64,000 nt of DNA, taken from contig NZ_CP152052.1 of the NCBI RefSeq assembly GCF_038637725.1, positions 2,959,501-3,023,500 of the forward strand, read 5' to 3'. Of the stretch, positions 28,508 through 37,120 are shown in pieces. The stretch comes from Psychrobacillus sp. FSL H8-0483. Its GTDB lineage: Bacteria > Bacillota > Bacilli > Bacillales_A > Planococcaceae. Position 1 is the stretch's first letter. Each line of letters opens with the position of its first letter. Made by a program: the position numbers and the translations under genes. The notes under the pieces were generated by a model. That model searched no databases and was not told where the DNA came from. It saw only the letters and a list, made by a program, of their open reading frames with translations.

Positions 28508-29299
28508 TTAAACAATATATCCAATAGATCTTAGGACATTATTGATAAACGAATGTGAGTAAGCAAAAATTTCTTCTCTTTCAGGTTCTTGATATAAATC
28601 GTGGAAACAATTTTTCCACTCTTTAAATTGATATTCTGACAGCTCTTGCTGTTTCAACCAACTTGCTGAAGCTTTTGTGTCCGTAACTTTGTCTCTTTCG
28701 CCAGTCATTAATAATAAAGGAACATTGGGTATGGAATTCGTAGATTGAACTACCGTTTTCATTAGATGTTGGAGTTCTTTATACCAATCATTTGTTATAA
28801 GTGTACGATAACTATAGTCATTTACAAATTGTTGATACACTTCATAGTTTCTTGTTAAATCATTTAACTGTATATCATGCTTTATTTTTTGCTGAACCGA
28901 TAATTTTGCTAAAGCATTTGTCCATTTAGACGGCATTTTTTCCAATTGCAACCATGGAGAAGTCAGAATAATACCTGCATACTCTACTTCTAATTTGCGT
29001 AAAACTTTTACTAACAATGTAGCACCGAGGCCATGTCCTAGTAGAAATATTGGAAGATCATAAGCTACCGCTACTTGAAGAGCTTGTTTTATGTACTCTT
29101 TATACTGTTCAAAGGATTCATCATGAAGGACTTTAGCTTTGTTAAGCTCACCGTGACCAGGTAAATCCCCCATGACAATGTGGTAATTGGAACTTCTTAG
29201 TTTTTCAATGAGCCAAGCATATCTTCTATGATGCTCATATGCACTATGAACAATGACTATGACGGCTTTTGGTTTTTCTTCTGTTTCCCATTTCCACAT
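28508..29299 (-). CDS. ytpA: YtpA-like alpha/beta hydrolase lacking the nucleophile serine
   Basis: 263 residues from the ATG at 29299 (MWKWETEEKPK), which has AGAGG 10 bp upstream. It is recognisably YtpA (lysophospholipase-type, linked to bacilysocin in B. subtilis) by HSAYEHHRRYAWL near 18-30 and MGDLPGHGE near 43-51. The nucleophile elbow GxSxG reads GHGLG: residue 90 is Gly (GGC, 29032-29030) where Ser is expected. The oxyanion HG near residue 18 reads HS. The acid (GERDKVTD, Asp203) and the histidine (FHDLY, His233) remain. No frameshift or stop is present, so the gene is intact but the protein is likely inactive as a serine hydrolase or has a changed role. Confidence 0.85.
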   Translation of the reverse strand: MWKWETEEKPKAVIVIVHSAYEHHRRYAWLIEKLRSSNYHIVMGDLPGHGELNKAKVLHDESFEQYKEYIKQALQVAVAYDLPIFLLGHGLGATLLVKVLRKLEVEYAGIILTSPWLQLEKMPSKWTNALAKLSVQQKIKHDIQLNDLTRNYEVYQQFVNDYSYRTLITNDWYKELQHLMKTVVQSTNSIPNVPLLLMTGERDKVTDTKASASWLKQQELSEYQFKEWKNCFHDLYQEPEREEIFAYSHSFINNVLRSIGYIV

Positions 29300-29408
29300 G
29301 CACATCACACCTCTTTTCTATCACTCTATACTCTGTATAATTTGTTTCTTTCCAACTGTTTGTTTGATACCATTAATTATATTCTATTTTATAAGGAGCG
29401 TGTATATC

Positions 29409-29921
29409 TTGATCTATCCATATAAAGACAAAAAACCAACAATTGATGAATCAGTGTTTATAGCTGATTATGTCACAATAACAGGTGATGTGACAATCGG
29501 ACCAGAGTCTACAATTTGGTTTAATACGGTAATTAGAGGAGACGTTGCTCCTACTATTATTGGACGAAAAGTGAGCATACAAGATTTAAGTTGCCTTCAT
29601 CAAAGTCCAAATAAACCACTTATTATAGAAGATGAAGTGACCATTGGACATCAAGTTACTTTACATAGTTGTATTGTTCGAAAAGGTGCCTTAGTCGGGA
29701 TGGGTTCGATCATATTAGACGGCGCAGAAATAGGAGAAGGAGCATTCATCGGAGCCGGGAGTCTTGTACCTCCTGGAAAGAAAATTCCACCTAACTCCCT
29801 TGCTATGGGGAGCCCAGCGAAAGTTGTACGAGAATTAACGGATGTTGATAAAGAAGATGTACAACGAATTATTCGTGAGTATGTAGAAAAAGGGCAGTAT
29901 TATAAATCGATACAGGAATAA
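29409..29921 (+). CDS. ytoA: gamma-carbonic-anhydrase-family hexapeptide protein YtoA
   Basis: 170 residues from a TTG at 29409, 10 bp after AAGGAG and exactly where B. subtilis YtoA begins (MIYPYK-like). The longer frame back to 29253 would overlap ytpA antisense and adds a spurious hydrophobic leader. Left-handed beta-helix hexapeptides run about 12-135; metal-ligand histidines are in LHQSPNKP and GHQVTLHS. C-terminal helix ends EYVEKGQYYKSIQE. Possible carbonic anhydrase; activity in this subgroup is uncertain. Divergent from ytpA by 109 bp. Confidence 0.9.
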   Translation: MIYPYKDKKPTIDESVFIADYVTITGDVTIGPESTIWFNTVIRGDVAPTIIGRKVSIQDLSCLHQSPNKPLIIEDEVTIGHQVTLHSCIVRKGALVGMGSIILDGAEIGEGAFIGAGSLVPPGKKIPPNSLAMGSPAKVVRELTDVDKEDVQRIIREYVEKGQYYKSIQE

Positions 29922-29929
29922 AAAAAGAG

Positions 29930-30195
29930 CAAGCGCCCTTTAAGCACAAAACCTATTTTCTTTCATTTCCGGAGGGCTTTGAACAGACTTCTTGCTATAT
30001 TATTACCGTTTTATTTTTGTGAGAGGCTGTTCGTGACTGACGTCACGAACAGCCTCTTTTTTCTCGGTAATCTTCTGGCATTTGTCCGTCTGTCGCACTC
30101 CTACAACTTTCGAAAACAGGTTAATACTTTTTTCGATAAAAAGAAGAGACTCTTTCCTACTCCTATTGCAAGCTCCCGAAGATGCAATTTCCGCT
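29930..30195. repeat. dispersed palindromic repeat, copy A3
   Basis: CTTTAAGCACAAAACCTATTTT, GGAGGGCTTTGAACAGACTT and TATTATTACCG lead to a hairpin of GAGAGGCTGTTCGTGAC / GTCACGAACAGCCTCTT (about 30020-30059). This is followed by CTCGGTAATCTT, complementary to the ATTACCG on the left, and ends with CCCGAAGATGCAATTTC. The same modules in the same order occur in A4. It begins just after ytoA and may terminate it. Confidence 0.8.
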
Positions 30196-30357
30196 TCTTC
30201 TACTTTTAATACATTCCCCCATGCATCGTATTCATAAGTCGCTATCTACTCACCGTTTTGATCGGTTAAAGCAATGACACTTCCGTGCGCGTTGTAATGG
30301 TAGAAGTAGGTTTGAGCGTCTTTTTTTAATAAGAGTAATTGCCCATTTACCGAAAGT
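30196..30357 (-). pseudogene. fragment of an RHS/YD-repeat (WapA-like) gene
   Basis: Minus-strand translation of this stretch gives SVNGQLLLLKKDAQTYFYHY, then NAHGSVIALTDQNGE, a TAG stop (30248-30246), and IATYEYDAWGNVLK. YFYHYNAHGxVIALTD...YEYDAWGN is the hallmark of the RHS core repeat just before the toxin boundary. Nothing else of the gene survives: a stop precedes it at about 30359, and the other side runs into repeat A3. It is a relic of a large polymorphic toxin or wall-associated gene. No immunity gene is seen next to it. Confidence 0.75.
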
Positions 30358-30381
30358 TATATTCCATGAGAAAACTATAAC

Positions 30382-30430
30382 AAAAAAACGATACTTCCCT
30401 ATATTTCTCAAGGAAAGTATCGCTTTTTTA
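30382..30430 (-). terminator. terminator after metK
   Basis: GCGATACTTTCC / GGAAGTATCG hairpin followed by TTTTTTT on the minus strand, directly after the metK stop codon. Confidence 0.92.
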
Positions 30431-30431
30431 A

Positions 30432-31628
30432 TTATAGACCAGCTTTTTCTTTTAAAGCTTCTGCTTTATCTGTTTTTTCCCATGGTGCGTCGATGTCTGT
30501 ACGACCGAAGTGACCATAAGCTGCAGTTTGTTTGTAAATTGGGCGACGTAGGTCTAGCATTTTAATAATTCCTGCTGGACGAAGGTCAAATAGTTCACGA
30601 ATATGTGCTACTAATTGTGCCTCTTCTACTTTCCCAGTTCCAAATGTATCTACAGCAATAGATACAGGTTGTGCTACACCAATTGCATATGCTAATTGTA
30701 CTTCGCAACGATCTGCAATTCCAGCCGCCACAATATTTTTGGCAACATAGCGAGCAGCATATGCAGCAGAACGGTCCACTTTCGTTGGATCTTTACCTGA
30801 GAATGCACCACCGCCATGACGAGCGTATCCACCATAAGTATCTACGATGATTTTACGACCTGTTAAACCAGCATCTCCTTGAGGTCCACCAATTACAAAT
30901 CGGCCAGTTGGATTGATAAAGTATTTTGTATTTTCATCGATTAAATGAGCAGGAACAATAGGTTTGATCACTACTTCTTTTAAATCTTTTTGAATTTGCT
31001 CTAGCGTTATTTCTGGATGATGTTGTGTAGAAATAACAATCGTATCAATACGAACTGGATTATTATTCTCATCATATTCCACTGTTACTTGCGTTTTACC
31101 ATCTGGGCGTAAGTAGTCTAATGTTTCATCTTTACGCACTTCTGCTAAACGGCGTGCCAGTTTATGCGCTAAGCTAATTGGAAGTGGCATAAGTTCTGGT
31201 GTTTCATTACAAGCATAACCAAACATAAGACCTTGGTCACCTGCACCGATTGCTTCAATGTCTGAATCCGTCATAGATCCTTCACGAGCTTCTAAAGCTT
31301 GGTCAACACCCATTGCAATATCAGCAGACTGCTCATCAATTGAAGTTAAAACTGCTGAAGTTTCAGAGTCAAAACCATATTTAGCACGAGTATATCCAAT
31401 TTCTTTAATAGTAGAACGAACCACTTTAGGGATGTCTACATAAGTAGAAGTTGTGATTTCTCCTGCAACTAATACAAGACCAGTAGTAACGCTTGTTTCA
31501 CAAGCAACACGTGCATTTGGATCTTCCGTTAAAATTGCATCTAAAATAGCATCAGAAATTTGATCACAGATTTTATCTGGATGTCCTTCTGTTACTGATT
31601 CCGATGTAAATAATCGACGTTGTGTCAT
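30432..31628 (-). CDS. metK: S-adenosylmethionine synthetase
   Basis: 398 residues. It makes SAM from methionine and ATP. Signatures: [17 protein letters not shown] (about 14-30), [12 protein letters not shown] (about 117-128) and the phosphate-binding [19 protein letters not shown] (about 258-276). It follows a SAM-I riboswitch and is monocistronic, with a terminator on its 3' side. AGGAGGAACAATC precedes the ATG. Confidence 0.98.
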   Translation of the reverse strand: MTQRRLFTSESVTEGHPDKICDQISDAILDAILTEDPNARVACETSVTTGLVLVAGEITTSTYVDIPKVVRSTIKEIGYTRAKYGFDSETSAVLTSIDEQSADIAMGVDQALEAREGSMTDSDIEAIGAGDQGLMFGYACNETPELMPLPISLAHKLARRLAEVRKDETLDYLRPDGKTQVTVEYDENNNPVRIDTIVISTQHHPEITLEQIQKDLKEVVIKPIVPAHLIDENTKYFINPTGRFVIGGPQGDAGLTGRKIIVDTYGGYARHGGGAFSGKDPTKVDRSAAYAARYVAKNIVAAGIADRCEVQLAYAIGVAQPVSIAVDTFGTGKVEEAQLVAHIRELFDLRPAGIIKMLDLRRPIYKQTAAYGHFGRTDIDAPWEKTDKAEALKEKAGL

Positions 31629-31763
31629 AGATTGTTCCTCCTATATCCTGCGAGATTTCTCTCAAGAATTGATACGGTACTCATTCCCATGTCAAGCCAT
31701 TTCAATTAGATTAAACTTGAAGCCGTTTCGGACTTGGCACACAAGGATAAAGGGCGATGTTAA

Positions 31764-31946
31764 ATAAAAAAGCCTCCCGCTCACGCAAAAATACATGAGG
31801 AAAGGATTAATATCATAAGCACCTTTCACTCTTATCAATCAAGGGATTTCACCTTGTCTCAGGTTGGGCACCTTTGTAATAAAATTGCTAATTACAGGTT
31901 GCCGGGTTTCATAGGGCCTGACCCCTCCACCAGCTCGGGATAAGAG
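31764..31946 (-). promoter_or_regulatory. SAM-I (S-box) riboswitch controlling metK
   Basis: On the minus strand: P1 arm CTCTTATC (31946-31939), GAGGGGTCAGGCCCTATGAA, ACCCGGCAACC, AAGGTGCC, and closing arm GATAAGAG (31836-31829), the conserved S-box core. The expression platform is an anti-terminator region and a CCTCATG / CGTGAG...GGGAGGC terminator with TTTTTT (31801-31764). High SAM should shut off metK. Confidence 0.95.
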
Positions 31947-31963
31947 TATCCGTTCAATTTACC

Positions 31964-31992
31964 ATCATACGTACTTAGGAAGTAGAAGTCAA
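31964..31992 (-). promoter_or_regulatory. sigma-A promoter of metK
   Basis: TTGACT (31992-31987), a 17-bp spacer and TATGAT (31969-31964), about 18 bp upstream of the S-box P1. Confidence 0.85.
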
Positions 31993-32044
31993 GCGTTATT
32001 TCGAAAAGTTTTCACACATGAAAAAAATATTCAAGTCATTAGTG

Positions 32045-32072
32045 TAGACTAATTAGTCAAATGTGTTATACT
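32045..32072 (+). promoter_or_regulatory. candidate pckA promoter
   Basis: TAGACT at 32045-32050, 16-bp spacer, TATACT at 32067-32072, then 67 bp to the pckA start. The -10 is good and the -35 is weak, as expected for a gluconeogenic gene under control; no operator was identified. Confidence 0.5.
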
Positions 32073-32139
32073 ATTTCACATATCAATGAAAAATCCTCTA
32101 AATAAGAGGCAATAATTAAAAAAAGGATGGTAAGACAAC

Positions 32140-33726
32140 ATGAATTCAATCGATACTGTGAGTGAACTGAACGAATTGTTAGCTGGTAACAACATTAGCG
32201 TTCAATTATCAGTACCACAACTTGTAGAAAAGGCAACATCTAGAGGAGAAGCAGTTTTAACTTCTACTGGAGCGGTAAAAGCAGAGACAGGTAAATACAC
32301 AGGTCGTTCTCCAAAAGATAAGTATATTGTTGAAGAAGCTATCTCCAAAGACAAAATCGATTGGGGTTCAGTAAACCAACCTATCTCCTCTGAAATTTTC
32401 GAAGCATTATATATTAAAGTGACAGAGTATTTAAAGGAACAAGATGAATTATTTGTATTTAAAGGATTTGCTGGTGCAGACAAAGAATCCCGTCTAAGCA
32501 TTCAAGTAATCAATGAATATGCATGGCACAATTTATTTGCACATCAATTATTCATCCGCCCTTCATCAGAAGAGCTTGCATCTCATGAAGCGGATTTTAC
32601 AGTTATTAGTGCTCCTAACTTTAAAGCAGACCCTGCAGTTGATGGAACTAAATCAGAAACCTTCATCATCGTATCTATGGAAAAACGTGTTGTTCTAATT
32701 GGTGGTACAGAATATGCTGGAGAAATGAAAAAATCTATTTTCTCTATTATGAACTATTTATTACCAGAACAAAACATTTTACCAATGCACTGTTCAGCAA
32801 ATGTTGGGGAAGAAGGCGATGTAGCTTTATTCTTCGGTCTGTCTGGAACAGGTAAAACAACACTTTCTGCTGATGCTGGACGTAAATTAATCGGAGATGA
32901 CGAGCATGGTTGGTCAGATAATGGTGTATTTAATATAGAAGGTGGATGCTATGCAAAATGTATCGACCTAACTCGTGAAAATGAGCCACAAATCTATGAC
33001 GCGATTACATTCGGAACTGTTTTAGAGAACGTAGTAGTTGATGCAGAAACTCGCATTGCAATTTATGCGGATAACTCTTTAACTGAAAACACACGTGCAG
33101 CATACCCAATCCAAAATATCGAAAACATTGTAGATCCTTCTGTAGCAGGTCACCCTAACACAATTGTTTTCTTAACTGCTGATGCATTTGGCGTACTGCC
33201 TCCAATCAGTAAATTAACGAAAGAACAAGCGATGTACCACTTTTTAAGCGGATTTACATCTAAACTGGCAGGAACTGAACGCGGAATCACATCACCACAA
33301 CCAGCATTCTCAACTTGCTTTGGTTCTCCTTTCTTACCATTACATGCAACTGTGTATGCAGAAATGCTTGGGAAGAAAATCGATGAGCATGGTGCACAAG
33401 TATTCCTAGTAAACACTGGTTGGACTGGTGGGGAATATGGAGTGGGTAGCCGAATGAAACTGGCTTATACTCGTACAATGGTTCGCGCTGCAATTGACGG
33501 AAAACTAACTAATGTAGAAACGGCTAAAGATGAAATATTCGGTCTTGAAATCCCTACACATATTGAAGGCGTACCATCTGAAGTATTAATTCCACGTAAT
33601 GCATGGGCAGATAAAGAAGCTTACGACACAAAAGCTACGGCCCTTGCACAAGCATTCCGTGAAAACTTTAACAAATTCGGTACAGTATCAGAAGACATTT
33701 CGCTTAAAGGCGGTCCAATAGCATAA
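32140..33726 (+). CDS. pckA: phosphoenolpyruvate carboxykinase (ATP)
   Basis: 528 residues. It converts oxaloacetate and ATP to PEP. P-loop [13 protein letters not shown] is near 237-249, the metal/kinase motif [17 protein letters not shown] near 256-272, and GRSPKDKY near 54-61 binds substrate. Divergent from metK, the same pairing as in B. subtilis. AAAAAGGATGG precedes the ATG. Confidence 0.98.
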   Translation: MNSIDTVSELNELLAGNNISVQLSVPQLVEKATSRGEAVLTSTGAVKAETGKYTGRSPKDKYIVEEAISKDKIDWGSVNQPISSEIFEALYIKVTEYLKEQDELFVFKGFAGADKESRLSIQVINEYAWHNLFAHQLFIRPSSEELASHEADFTVISAPNFKADPAVDGTKSETFIIVSMEKRVVLIGGTEYAGEMKKSIFSIMNYLLPEQNILPMHCSANVGEEGDVALFFGLSGTGKTTLSADAGRKLIGDDEHGWSDNGVFNIEGGCYAKCIDLTRENEPQIYDAITFGTVLENVVVDAETRIAIYADNSLTENTRAAYPIQNIENIVDPSVAGHPNTIVFLTADAFGVLPPISKLTKEQAMYHFLSGFTSKLAGTERGITSPQPAFSTCFGSPFLPLHATVYAEMLGKKIDEHGAQVFLVNTGWTGGEYGVGSRMKLAYTRTMVRAAIDGKLTNVETAKDEIFGLEIPTHIEGVPSEVLIPRNAWADKEAYDTKATALAQAFRENFNKFGTVSEDISLKGGPIA

Positions 33727-33797
33727 TCATCCTCAAGCTAGCACAGTTATTGTGCTCCATTGGGTGCAAGTTGTTATCACCTTAAGTACAAATAATA

Positions 33798-33849
33798 CAA
33801 AAAGGGATGCCCTAAAGCCGTTTTTAAACGGCATTTATGGCATCCCTTT
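33798..33849. terminator. bidirectional terminator after pckA
   Basis: AAAAAGGGATGCC...GGCATCCCTTTA outer stem with an inner GCCGTTT/AAACGGC stem, between converging genes. Confidence 0.93.
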
Positions 33850-34297
33850 ATTCTTCATAATCATCATGGAAATTTGAGATAGATGATCCAGGAAAAAGTG
33901 CAGAAAACTCCGTTGCTTTTTCTTTATCCACATTGTATAAAGTAATTTCAGAGCCATAATGACCTATTTCTAATCGTTCATCACCATTCACGTGAAAAAA
34001 CATTGTAAACCATTTTAAACCACCCCTCGGATCTATAGAATAATTACAGAAGAAAAGGCGATTATCTTCGCTTAAATTGATCGTAAATACTTTCATTAAA
34101 CCTTCATTTATTACGTTTACTGCCCTTGCTCCTAATTCATCCACTACTTCCTGCTCTTCCATCCAACAATGTATTATTAATTCAGTAAATTCAGCAGTGT
34201 ATTGTTCCCATAAATTTTTCCAAAAACTAGTATCAACTGGACATGAAGACTTTCCTTCTACACTACTCGATTCAATTGTAATGGTAATATTGCCCAT
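33848..34297 (-). CDS. conserved hypothetical protein, 149 aa
   Basis: Soluble, acidic, 149 residues; not recognised. It has no signal peptide, membrane segment or catalytic motif that I can name. It looks like a small alpha/beta protein with an aromatic-rich centre (GGLKWFTMFFHVNGDERLEIG near 92-112). Third gene of ytkD-ytmA-this gene; 3 bp separate it from ytmA, and the stop touches the pckA terminator. Coding is supported by operon spacing, codon usage like its neighbours and a complete frame. A YtmB-like assignment by position is possible but I do not see sequence support. Confidence 0.75.
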   Translation of the reverse strand: MGNITITIESSSVEGKSSCPVDTSFWKNLWEQYTAEFTELIIHCWMEEQEVVDELGARAVNVINEGLMKVFTINLSEDNRLFFCNYSIDPRGGLKWFTMFFHVNGDERLEIGHYGSEITLYNVDKEKATEFSALFPGSSISNFHDDYEE

Positions 34298-34300
34298 TAA

Positions 34301-35089
34301 CTAAACCCCTTTCTGCATTTTCATCCACACACATGCATCCTTCACCACTTGGCGGTTCACTTTGCTCGGGAAGAAATGTGTAAATTCAGGGTAATACCAT
34401 GTTTCTACTACTTTGTTATTCCTTAATAATGCTTCTTCTAAGGCTTGAGCATGCTCAAATGAAACATTTGTATCCTGCAGTCCATGAATTATAAGTGTGG
34501 ATGCGTGGATTTCCTCGATGAGCGCAAGAGCATTTCTGATTTCATATTCGTCTACCCGATTGGCCGGTGTACCACCAATAACTCGCTTCATCATTCTTCT
34601 CATATCTTGTCTTTCCTCATACGTTAAGAAAATATCCGATACTCCCGCCCAGGTTACAATGCTCGTAATATCTTTCCGCAATATCGCAGTCCAAAGAGCC
34701 ATGATCCCTCCCCGAGAAAAAGCAAATAAATGAATGCGACTTGGTAGACAAAACTGCTTTAGAACATCCACTGCATAAACGGCATCCCAGCGATCTTCCC
34801 CACCAAATTCGTCCCTACCTTCTCCTCCGCGATTTCCTCGGTAGTATGGCGCAAAGACAATGAAACCTTCGTATGCAATTTGAGCAATACGAGCAGGTCG
34901 AACCATCCCTATGCTTTGCATGCCTCCTCTACAATATAATATCCCTTCATACTTACCTTCCTTTTTAGGTGTTGCGAGTAATCCTTTCACTCTTAACCCA
35001 CATGACCAATATGTAATTTCAGTTAAGCGGATATGTGGATTAGGAGATGGATAGACACGAACTTTCTCAATTTCTCCATTTTCCTTCAT
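34301..35089 (-). CDS. ytmA: YtmA-like alpha/beta hydrolase (S9/DLH type)
   Basis: 262 residues. The nucleophile elbow FAFSRGG (about 124-130) keeps the serine; Asp in HGLQDTNVS (about 207) and His in EFTHFF (about 239) complete the triad. LYCRGGMQS near 51-59 is the oxyanion strand, and GEGRDEFGGEDRWDAVYAVD is typical of prolyl-oligopeptidase-like members. Substrate unknown. It overlaps the end of ytkD by 23 bp and is followed 3 bp later by a hypothetical gene. Confidence 0.87.
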   Translation of the reverse strand: MKENGEIEKVRVYPSPNPHIRLTEITYWSCGLRVKGLLATPKKEGKYEGILYCRGGMQSIGMVRPARIAQIAYEGFIVFAPYYRGNRGGEGRDEFGGEDRWDAVYAVDVLKQFCLPSRIHLFAFSRGGIMALWTAILRKDITSIVTWAGVSDIFLTYEERQDMRRMMKRVIGGTPANRVDEYEIRNALALIEEIHASTLIIHGLQDTNVSFEHAQALEEALLRNNKVVETWYYPEFTHFFPSKVNRQVVKDACVWMKMQKGV

Positions 35090-35540
35090 ACGTACTCACC
35101 TTTTCTAAGATTACTTTCATTCCATCATCCTTCATATGAAAACTTAAGTTATTACAACGTAATAATTCATCTGTCGATAACCATACTGCGCCCTCTGTTT
35201 CAAAATTCGTATCTTCATTATTAATATTGCCAACATGTGCAATAAAAACCGCCTTACAAAAAGGTTTCTTATCATATACAAGGTATTCAGCGAACCACTC
35301 TACATGACGAATTGCCACATTCGTCTCTTCTAGCGTTTCTCTTATAGCAGCTGCTTCAAGTGTTTCATGCGCCTCCACTTTCCCGCCTGGAAACTCAATT
35401 CCTCGTTTCGGATGCTTCGTTAATAACCATTTGTCGTTGTGTTTCGCTAGCACTAGCACATGCATTGGTTTGATAGGAAATGTGCCTTTTTCAAATGATA
35501 ATTCCACATGTAGGTCATTTAAATCTTGGAAAGAAACCAT
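35067..35540 (-). CDS. ytkD: Nudix hydrolase YtkD (8-oxo-dGTP/NTP pyrophosphohydrolase type)
   Basis: 157 residues. The Nudix box G-x5-E-x7-REUxEExGU is seen as GGKVEAHETLEAAAIRETLE (about 52-71), with the metal-binding EExN. B. subtilis YtkD hydrolyses (oxidised) nucleoside triphosphates and lies near pckA, as here. First gene of a three-gene minus-strand operon. A typical MutT alternative cannot be excluded by sequence, but synteny favours YtkD. Confidence 0.92.
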   Translation of the reverse strand: MVSFQDLNDLHVELSFEKGTFPIKPMHVLVLAKHNDKWLLTKHPKRGIEFPGGKVEAHETLEAAAIRETLEETNVAIRHVEWFAEYLVYDKKPFCKAVFIAHVGNINNEDTNFETEGAVWLSTDELLRCNNLSFHMKDDGMKVILEKVSTYEGKWRN

Positions 35541-35595
35541 GCTCTCATCCTCCCTTTATGTTGTTTATAAAAAGTGTAACATACGTAAAAGTAGA

Positions 35596-36246
35596 TTAAA
35601 GAATAATATTCCAATACACGAGCATAATTCCAATATCAGCGAGACAATGACTAATAATGGATGCGGTAATAGAATTTAATAGGAAGCGAAAAATCCCCCA
35701 CATTATGCCTGCAAGAAATACTGGAATAACTGCCAATGCATTGAATGGAAAACTAAAAATCTCTATGACAACCATAAGATGATACAAGCTATAAAAAAAA
35801 GAAGTAATTACAATAGTTTTTACACTTCCCATTTTAGGAAAAATTCGATTGTATATAAACTCTCTCCAATAAAACTCCTCCAATATAGGATTGATAAGAA
35901 TTAATACTAATATAAGCAATATAACCTTTCGACCTATAAAGTCCCATTCTATAAGCTGACTGCGTAATTGCGCTATATCTAAAACAGACGATTGATAAAT
36001 AGTGACGAAGCCATAAATCGCCAATAAACAAATTAACCCGCTACTAATCCCCACAACAATTGACCTTTTGGAAAAAAGAAGTTGGATAGGATACCTAAAC
36101 TCTTTGTTCCAATAAGAAACTATAAGGGGAATAAACAATAACCATCCGTAAAAAAGAAAAAAGGTTATCGTGACATTATCTAAAATTGGTAGACCTACGA
36201 ATATCATGGCAGTAGGTGCTATTAATAAAATAATTTGTCTTATCAT
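35596..36246 (-). CDS. CPBP-family intramembrane metalloprotease
   Basis: 216 residues with six or seven hydrophobic segments. CPBP (CAAX protease/bacteriocin-processing, formerly Abi) motifs are present: EEFYWREFIYNR near 119-130, FYSLYHLMVV near 147-156 and HCLADIG near 197-203, which together supply the glutamate and histidine ligands. Members process prenylated proteins or peptides or give bacteriocin self-immunity; no bacteriocin gene is nearby. Single gene, divergent from nothing obvious; a weak GGAGAAATT precedes the ATG. Confidence 0.88.
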   Translation of the reverse strand: MIRQIILLIAPTAMIFVGLPILDNVTITFFLFYGWLLFIPLIVSYWNKEFRYPIQLLFSKRSIVVGISSGLICLLAIYGFVTIYQSSVLDIAQLRSQLIEWDFIGRKVILLILVLILINPILEEFYWREFIYNRIFPKMGSVKTIVITSFFYSLYHLMVVIEIFSFPFNALAVIPVFLAGIMWGIFRFLLNSITASIISHCLADIGIMLVYWNIIL

Positions 36247-36377
36247 AATTTCTCCTACTTTTCGATTTTTGGTGTATGTTAAATCTTATTAAATGGCTCT
36301 GTTATACAATTATGTAGTTAACTGCTCAAAATCCACTCGCTTTCTGCAGACGAACCGCTAAGCCTATTATAAACTAG

Positions 36378-36660
36378 AAAGCGCATTGCGCACTTTAAGT
36401 GCAAAACCTGTTTTGCATCGTTTTCGAAGGTCTTTAAGACGGATATTGCTATATCATTACCGATTGATTTTTTAGAGAGGCTGGTCGTGACTGACGTCAC
36501 GACCAGCCTCTCTTTTCTCGGTAATCTTATGGCGTTTGTCTTTCCGTCGCCTTCCTTCAACAGTACGAATAAGGTTAAGATCTTTTTGGATAATGAGTGA
36601 AAAGATGCTTTCCAACTCATAAAGGAAGCACCCGAAGATGCAATTTCGGGTGCTCTAGTG
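36378..36660. repeat. dispersed palindromic repeat, copy A4
   Basis: Same order of modules as A3: CTTTAAGTGCAAAACCTGTTTT, GAAGGTCTTTAAGACGGATA, TATCATTACCG. The hairpin is GAGAGGCTGGTCGTGAC / GTCACGACCAGCCTCTC (36474-36512), then CTCGGTAATCTT, and a closing hairpin GCACCCGAA / TTTCGGGTGC (about 36628-36653). The stem position that is T-A in A3 is G-C here. No gene is supported across it. Confidence 0.8.
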
Positions 36661-36925
36661 CTCCTCTATACAATAGTGCTAACTATTTTTTAGTCATATA
36701 CTCTTTTACCAGTAGAAGAAAATTAGCAGAAATGCTCTTCTTAAAGATTCTTGCTAGCAAACAGGTCCATCCCCTCTACCTTACCTTGTATACAATCCAC
36801 TACATTATGATTGATTTGATTGTAGCGGAAATCAACAGTAGTATTGAATCGATCTTTTTCTCCAAAATATCTGAAACACTGGAATTATGGAGCGGAAAAT
36901 TATATACTTTCTTATTCTTTTGAAA
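36661..36925. other. intergenic stretch, no feature recognised
   Basis: AT-rich. Open frames on the plus strand (to 36923 and beyond) lack ribosome-binding sites and start inside repeat A4. I see no transposase motif or RNA structure here. Confidence 0.6.
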
Positions 36926-36926
36926 A

Positions 36927-36957
36927 AAGACTTAGCAATAATGCTAAGTCTTTACTT
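36927..36957 (-). terminator. terminator after the 52-aa gene
   Basis: AAAGACTTAGCA / TGCTAAGTCTTT hairpin with T-run on the minus strand, 4 bp past the stop codon of the small gene at 36962. Confidence 0.88.
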
Positions 36958-36961
36958 TTAC

Positions 36962-37120
36962 TTAATCCTTTTCTTGATCTAATTTGTAGTGTCCATTTCC
37001 TTCTTCTCTATTTTGTGCAATATTTACTTTTGTTTTGATTTGAGGGGATTGCTTTAATAAAGGAGCGACATTACGATAATTTGAGTTCTCGTTTCCTTTT
37101 CGGTTAATGTTTTTACTCAA
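36962..37120 (-). CDS. small hydrophilic protein, 52 aa, unrecognised
   Basis: TTG start at 37120, 10 bp after AAAGGAGG, overlapping the previous gene's stop by 8 bp; a terminator follows directly. The protein is charged and rich in Asn, Lys and Gln (starts SKNINRKGNENSNYRNVAPL), with no hydrophobic segment. A longer frame to 37195 would bury the ribosome-binding site. The tight coupling and the strong Shine-Dalgarno support a real gene. It resembles small spore-type or cytosolic basic proteins in composition only; function unknown. Confidence 0.62.
   Translation of the reverse strand: MSKNINRKGNENSNYRNVAPLLKQSPQIKTKVNIAQNREEGNGHYKLDQEKD

Noticed and set aside
29253-29408. N-terminal extension of ytoA with a hydrophobic leader
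   Set aside because: It lies over the ytpA start region, has no ribosome-binding site, and the family begins at the TTG preceded by AAGGAG.
35596-36246. Bacteriocin or phage-defence locus around the CPBP protease
   Set aside because: No precursor peptide, exporter or other defence gene is adjacent; CPBP proteases are common as single genes.
36597-37038. Plus-strand frames after repeat A4, considered as a transposase remnant
   Set aside because: No DDE or other transposase motif could be seen; frames begin in the repeat and cross the terminator at 36927.
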